This document shows positions 14,246 to 17,605 of a stretch of 17,605 nucleotides of DNA, piece by piece. The DNA is taken from assembly GCA_016234425.1 (NCBI GenBank), contig JACRCA010000076.1:1-17605 (forward strand), in the 5' to 3' direction. Source of the DNA: Deltaproteobacteria bacterium. Its GTDB lineage: Bacteria; Desulfobacterota; SM23-61. The notes under the pieces were generated by a model. It ran no database searches. It saw only the letters and a program-made list of their open reading frames with translations, and had not been told where the DNA came from. How positions within the stretch are numbered: the stretch's first letter is position 1; every line of letters starts with the position of its first letter. A program made the position numbers and the translations under genes.

Positions 14246-14368
14246 TTGCGACTCCCACTGTTGTCTAGTTACAAATGGAAAATCTTTGGCGGTGCGATCA
14301 TCGGGGTATTTGCCTGGGTTCTGGTGTTGTCCCTTTACTACGGAAGGCTTCTCGAATCCTATATCTGA
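14246..14368 (+). CDS. Possible 40-residue single-span membrane peptide
   Basis: A short frame starts with TTG at 14246, has AGGAG at 14235-14239 (6-base spacing), and ends in TGA at 14366-14368. The peptide has a short basic/polar start (MRLPLLSSYKWK), one strong hydrophobic helix at about 13-32 (IFGGAIIGVFAWVLVLSLYY) and the tail GRLLESYI. Lysine and tryptophan before the helix and tyrosines after it look like a real membrane span rather than chance translation. I know no family for it. It converges on the DUF4388 gene, 49 bp away. It could also be the fragment of a decayed membrane gene; the frame is open only from about 14200. Confidence 0.35.
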   Translation: MRLPLLSSYKWKIFGGAIIGVFAWVLVLSLYYGRLLESYI

Positions 14369-14417
14369 AAAGTTGGGGCGTAGGGTGAGGTTTTAACCAG
14401 GCCCGAGAAGGTGGCCA

Positions 14418-15431
14418 TTAACGCGCCAGCAGTCCCTGCTTTACCATCTCCTCAGGAGCAGTGGGGTACCGATTCTCTTCCAGGAAGAAAACTTCGCGGG
14501 CCTTCGTGGTTTTCTCCCTCTCGACCCTCTGGATGGAATCCCGGAGAGTCGACCATCCCTTCCACTCCGCTTGGGTTAAAGGCAAGTTTTCTAAGCGGGT
14601 ATTCGCCAATTGAAAGATCAGAAATATAGCCAGTACTCCTACCAGGAGGAATGCCCCAGCATCCACCAGGTGTCTGCTTAGCGGGGGTCTTTTGGGTCTT
14701 TGGCTGCCTACGCTGATGGAGACCGGCTCGACCAAGCCGGCATCGATCAGAGTGATCAGATTCTTGCAGGTGTCAAATTCCCCTATAAAGCTAAGGTCCA
14801 TAATCTCCTGGATTGTTCTCGCCCCATCGATCAATTCGAAAATCACTTCCATCTGGAAGGTACGTTTTTTCGCCCAAGCCGTGCCGGCCAGGACATCCAG
14901 GGTGGCCAGGGGATTAACCTTTTGCACAACCATTCCAAAAGTGGGGATGCGTTCCGCGAGCAAAGGCCATTCATCCACCATGCGCAGTACGTCCAGGAGA
15001 AGATACTCGGCATTCAAGGGTTCCACAAAGCTGGGGTCGTAGGAGACTTTCGTCGTTTCGAATCGAAAAGTCCCGCCTTTCCACTTGAACAGGCCGTAGA
15101 TCGTCTCAAAAGTCAACAGCTTGATGACGGCGATCAAATCCTCGTTGATGACCATCCCATTCTTCAGCAGAGCCTGTTCAATACTGATGAGTTCTTCCTT
15201 ATGTTGATCGCCAGCCTTTTTCCATTGCTCCGGAGAAATGAGGCCGCCGCGGATCAATCGCTTTCCCAAGGGATGCTCTTCTTCCGGTTCTGTCGGGAAA
15301 TTCGTGCCGACGACCATTCCTTTATCGAAGAGGACTTGGACGACTTTTTTATCCTCCTGCAGGTTCAAGACACCCGTTTTCTGTTGCTGCCCCAGGAGCT
15401 GAAAGATATCCGTCAGCCCAAAATCCTTCAA
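14418..15431 (-). CDS. DUF4388 (PATAN-like) domain protein with one membrane span
   Basis: As given (TTG start at 15431) the product has 337 residues. The N-terminus KDFGLTDIFQLLGQQQKTGVLNL is the DUF4388/PATAN signature, found in deltaproteobacterial signalling and motility-related proteins; residues to about 240 are soluble (a GspE-N-like segment LGKRLIRGGLISPEQW at 55-70). A single membrane helix spans about 257-275, and a short C-terminal domain follows (REVFFLEENRYPTAPEEM). Relatives normally begin M-x-L-x-GSLKDF, but here LTGSL lies upstream of the TTG, so the annotated start is probably too short. ATT at 15479, with GGAGG 8 bases upstream, is one candidate; a lost base after ATG 15451 is another. 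It overlaps or closely follows the TPR gene, implying an operon. Specific function unknown. Confidence 0.75.
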   Translation of the reverse strand: MKDFGLTDIFQLLGQQQKTGVLNLQEDKKVVQVLFDKGMVVGTNFPTEPEEEHPLGKRLIRGGLISPEQWKKAGDQHKEELISIEQALLKNGMVINEDLIAVIKLLTFETIYGLFKWKGGTFRFETTKVSYDPSFVEPLNAEYLLLDVLRMVDEWPLLAERIPTFGMVVQKVNPLATLDVLAGTAWAKKRTFQMEVIFELIDGARTIQEIMDLSFIGEFDTCKNLITLIDAGLVEPVSISVGSQRPKRPPLSRHLVDAGAFLLVGVLAIFLIFQLANTRLENLPLTQAEWKGWSTLRDSIQRVEREKTTKAREVFFLEENRYPTAPEEMVKQGLLAR

Positions 15432-15462
15432 CGATCCGGTCAGCCCTGCATCTTTATCGTTG

Positions 15463-17457
15463 TTACGCCGCTCGAAAATGGAACTTACCTCCCTTTGGAC
15501 GCAAGCGGATCATCCGGTATTGAACCAAGCCATAATAGAATAGAAAAAGGACGGCCATAACGATCATCCAGGGGATGGAAAGAAAAATGCCTTGAACCAT
15601 GGGATCGGGGATCCACCCCTGCCACAATATTCCTTTCGTCAAGAAAAGAATGAAAATAAAGAAGAAAACAATCCCTTCTTGGGAACGATCCCGCAGAAGA
15701 TGCCCGCAGCCCGGCAGGATCAGGGATAGCCATTGAGGGATGGAGCGCCGCCTCGCTTGGTGTTTGGCCACTTCAGCCCTCTTCTGCTTAATCTCCTGGG
15801 GGTCGGCAGATGGCCGGGCCGTAAAGGCGTTGATACATTGGGAACATTGGTTCCCAACCACCCTAGATCGGAGGCATCCCGAGCAGATCAGCCGGCCACA
15901 CCTTTCACAGCGCCGGATCAATGACTTATTCCGAGTGGCCATTTGAATGAGCCCGAAGAGTCCCAAGAGGACGGCTACGATTATCTCTCCGTATTTTAAG
16001 GGTACCCTATGCCACAGAAGCTCCCAGAATCCCTGGGCGATTTTTTCTCGCTCTGGGGCGTGCGCGAGAACGCGCTTCCACAGCTGGGATGGCCCCATCG
16101 TTTGGTCGATAACCAAACGATTTGGATTCCGCGAGGAAACGTTCGTGTAAAAGGATATCAGCTGGGGTTGCAGCTCTCTGGCTCGGCGAAATTCAGATTC
16201 GGCTTCCCTGAGATGGAGGGTCAGGAGGTAAGCCTGGCCCAGATTATAGTGCGACTCGGCCCTGAAGGGCCCGAGTTGGATGGCTTTTTTGTAAGCCTCC
16301 ACAGCCTGTCCAATACGGTTGGTGACCAGGTAAAGATTTCCCAAGTTATTAAACGCTTCGGGAGAATGGGGTTGCCATTGTGTCCATTCGCGAAAATGCT
16401 GCTCCGCTTCTTCGAATTTTCCCATTCGTTTTTCCACTAACCCGACTGCTTGCAGGATATCTGAATCCTGCGGGTTGATTCTTTTTAGATCCAAAAGCTG
16501 CCGGTGTAAATCAGGACTCCATACCCCGGTGTTGGCCTTGACGAGCTCGGGGATTCCATTGCCTGTCAAGGAGCTCAGGAAGGAGGAATGAATCCGGACA
16601 CCCGTGGGCAAGAGGAAAAGAATCGCCAGAAGAGCAAGGAGCACAGCTCGCTCCGCCCGGGTTCCATAAGCCCCGAAAATTAAGAGCCATAGAACGAACA
16701 ACCACATCCATCCCCAACCCAGAAGGAAAGGCAAGAAAAGGAGCAGAAGGCTCAAGGTGTTCAGAGTGAAAGGGTAAATGGCCAGCCCAAGGAGGTGCTT
16801 CAGGTGATGCGTAAAAAAGGAATAATACCTGCATAACAAGAAAAATGAGAAAAACGCCAAAGTAATGAGGAAGCTTAAAAGGATCCAGAGGGAAAAATTT
16901 GCTAATTGAGAGAGGGCCTCTTCCAGGTTATAGAATGAAAGGAAGACTCCTTGAACTCCATGCCATATGGCCTTGGTCGCGTTGTCTAAAGAAAAGGGAT
17001 TTTGGGACCATACCCAACGAGCACGGGCATAAGCAACCTGGGAAAAATCCGGAGCCATTTTTTCCGCATAATTGAGAAGCCCCGGGATTGCTTTAGGCTC
17101 TCCCTCTCCAGCTATCTGCTGGCTTTCCCGCATCAAGGCAATGGCATAAGGGTAATGATTACGAATTCCTTGATTGAGTTTCCATTGGTAAAGTTGCTCC
17201 AGCTCCTCCAGGCTTTTTTCCCATTCCCCTATTTTAGAAAACTCCTTATGAGTAAGCCAAATTTTTTCCCCTGGTTGCTGTTCCTTTTTTTCTCCCTCCG
17301 GAGTCGGCCCCGGCTGCATGGGAGAAAGAGATACCCCCTGAGCCCAGCTGGAAAACGGATCGCCCAGGAGACTGAAGAGGGCGGCGATCACCAGAGTGGA
17401 AAGGAAAATGAATGTTCCGTTCCAGTGAATGCGCTTAAAGAATCCAACCCTTGCCAT
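15463..17457 (-). CDS. Polytopic membrane protein with TPR repeats and a six-cysteine zinc-finger-like segment
   Basis: The protein has 664 residues from ATG 17457. The N-terminus (KRIHWNGTFIFLSTLVIAAL) is a signal-anchor or signal peptide ending near SSWAQG. A periplasm-like segment with helical repeats follows, then a cluster of hydrophobic spans at about 187-285, then TPR units at about 330-435 (EAFNNLGNLYLVTNRIGQAVEAYKKAIQL, ESHYNLGQAYL), another span at 490-507, and a six-cysteine segment at 517-541 (CERCG, CSGC, CSQC). The C-terminus has SLILPGCGHLLRDR, a motif like that of TM2-type small membrane domains, and two more spans. An in-frame TTG at 17484 would overlap the upstream gene; the ATG, 7 bases after that gene's stop, is preferred. 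No known function; the TPRs suggest assembly of a membrane complex, possibly with the DUF4388 protein downstream. Confidence 0.8.
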   Translation of the reverse strand: MARVGFFKRIHWNGTFIFLSTLVIAALFSLLGDPFSSWAQGVSLSPMQPGPTPEGEKKEQQPGEKIWLTHKEFSKIGEWEKSLEELEQLYQWKLNQGIRNHYPYAIALMRESQQIAGEGEPKAIPGLLNYAEKMAPDFSQVAYARARWVWSQNPFSLDNATKAIWHGVQGVFLSFYNLEEALSQLANFSLWILLSFLITLAFFSFFLLCRYYSFFTHHLKHLLGLAIYPFTLNTLSLLLLFLPFLLGWGWMWLFVLWLLIFGAYGTRAERAVLLALLAILFLLPTGVRIHSSFLSSLTGNGIPELVKANTGVWSPDLHRQLLDLKRINPQDSDILQAVGLVEKRMGKFEEAEQHFREWTQWQPHSPEAFNNLGNLYLVTNRIGQAVEAYKKAIQLGPFRAESHYNLGQAYLLTLHLREAESEFRRARELQPQLISFYTNVSSRNPNRLVIDQTMGPSQLWKRVLAHAPEREKIAQGFWELLWHRVPLKYGEIIVAVLLGLFGLIQMATRNKSLIRRCERCGRLICSGCLRSRVVGNQCSQCINAFTARPSADPQEIKQKRAEVAKHQARRRSIPQWLSLILPGCGHLLRDRSQEGIVFFFIFILFLTKGILWQGWIPDPMVQGIFLSIPWMIVMAVLFLFYYGLVQYRMIRLRPKGGKFHFRAA

Positions 17458-17464
17458 ATTTTTT

Positions 17465-17605
17465 CTAATTGATCTTTTGGTCAACTTGTTCCAGGGTGAT
17501 TGTCAGGTTTAAAGAAAGCGTTTTCCCTAGACCGCCGATCTCCACGGTTAAAGGCAACTCAAAGCTGTTGGAGGAGGAAACGCGCGGTTGCCCGCAGGAG
17601 AGGAT
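17465..17605 (-). CDS. C-terminal end of an unrecognised protein (partial)
   Basis: A minus-strand frame enters at the window edge and ends in TAG at 17467-17465, giving 46 residues. Its last part (SFELPLTVEIGGLGKTLSLN, then LTITLEQVD) alternates polar and hydrophobic residues like beta strands and is low in rare codons, so it reads as real protein. The stop lies 7 bases before the ATG of the TPR gene, so it is probably the preceding gene of the same operon. I do not recognise the family from this fragment. Confidence 0.6.
   Translation of the reverse strand: MLSCGQPRVSSSNSFELPLTVEIGGLGKTLSLNLTITLEQVDQKIN

Noticed and set aside
14700..15560. Forward 286-residue frame opposite the DUF4388 gene
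   Set aside because: It is the antisense shadow of a gene with a clear domain and membrane helix.

Overview
The window reads as a piece of an anaerobic bacterial chromosome, probably Desulfobacterota (old Deltaproteobacteria) or a metagenomic relative. This is an inference from three things: paired 2-hydroxyacyl-CoA dehydratase/benzoyl-CoA reductase subunits, an indolepyruvate-ferredoxin-oxidoreductase-like enzyme next to ADP-forming acyl-CoA synthetase chemistry, and several kinds of short palindromic intergenic repeat. No rRNA, tRNA, CRISPR array, transposase or phage module was found.

Layout, left to right. (1) 1-413 holds no gene. (2) 414-2609 (+): a GNAT acetyltransferase and an IorA-like thiamine-pyrophosphate oxidoreductase that lacks the usual ferredoxin tail, followed by a palindromic repeat (2634-2750). 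(3) 3036-4430: a small excisionase-type helix-turn-helix protein (+) whose stop codon abuts that of a convergent MalY/PatB aminotransferase/C-S lyase (-). (4) 4627-7308 (+): an 893-residue fusion of a glycine-cleavage T-protein with a divergent serine hydroxymethyltransferase; a long inverted repeat separates it from a convergent membrane-anchored metallophosphoesterase (7400-8563, -). (5) 8888-11291 (+): two adjacent 2-hydroxyacyl-CoA dehydratase-family subunits. (6) 11303-11624: a MITE-like element with 20-bp terminal inverted repeats and a second palindrome inside it; it ends 12 bp before a small HTH/zinc-ribbon regulator (11637-11915, +). (7) 13825-11925 (-): a CoA-ligase alpha-type protein followed by a C_GCAxxG_C_C redox protein. 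(8) 13996-14140: another inverted-repeat element; 14246-14368: a possible 40-residue membrane peptide. (9) 17605-14418 (-): the end of an unknown gene, a membrane TPR/zinc-ribbon protein, and a DUF4388 (PATAN-like) protein with a problematic start.

The most interesting observation is on the minus strand at 12386-11925. The C_GCAxxG_C_C gene is open from an ATG with a G-rich ribosome-binding site, except for one in-frame TGA exactly where the family's first conserved cysteine belongs. Starting 17 nt after that TGA there is a 6-bp hairpin with a GGUCGG loop, which matches the published bacterial SECIS rules. This gene is therefore a strong candidate selenoprotein that ordinary gene calling would truncate to 11925-12260.

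Metabolically, the aminotransferase, the keto-acid oxidoreductase-like protein, the dehydratase pair and the CoA-ligase alpha-type protein could all serve amino-acid or aromatic-acid fermentation. They lie in separate transcription units, and partner subunits (IorB, a dehydratase activase, the ATP-grasp beta subunit) are absent from the window, so one shared pathway is only a hypothesis.
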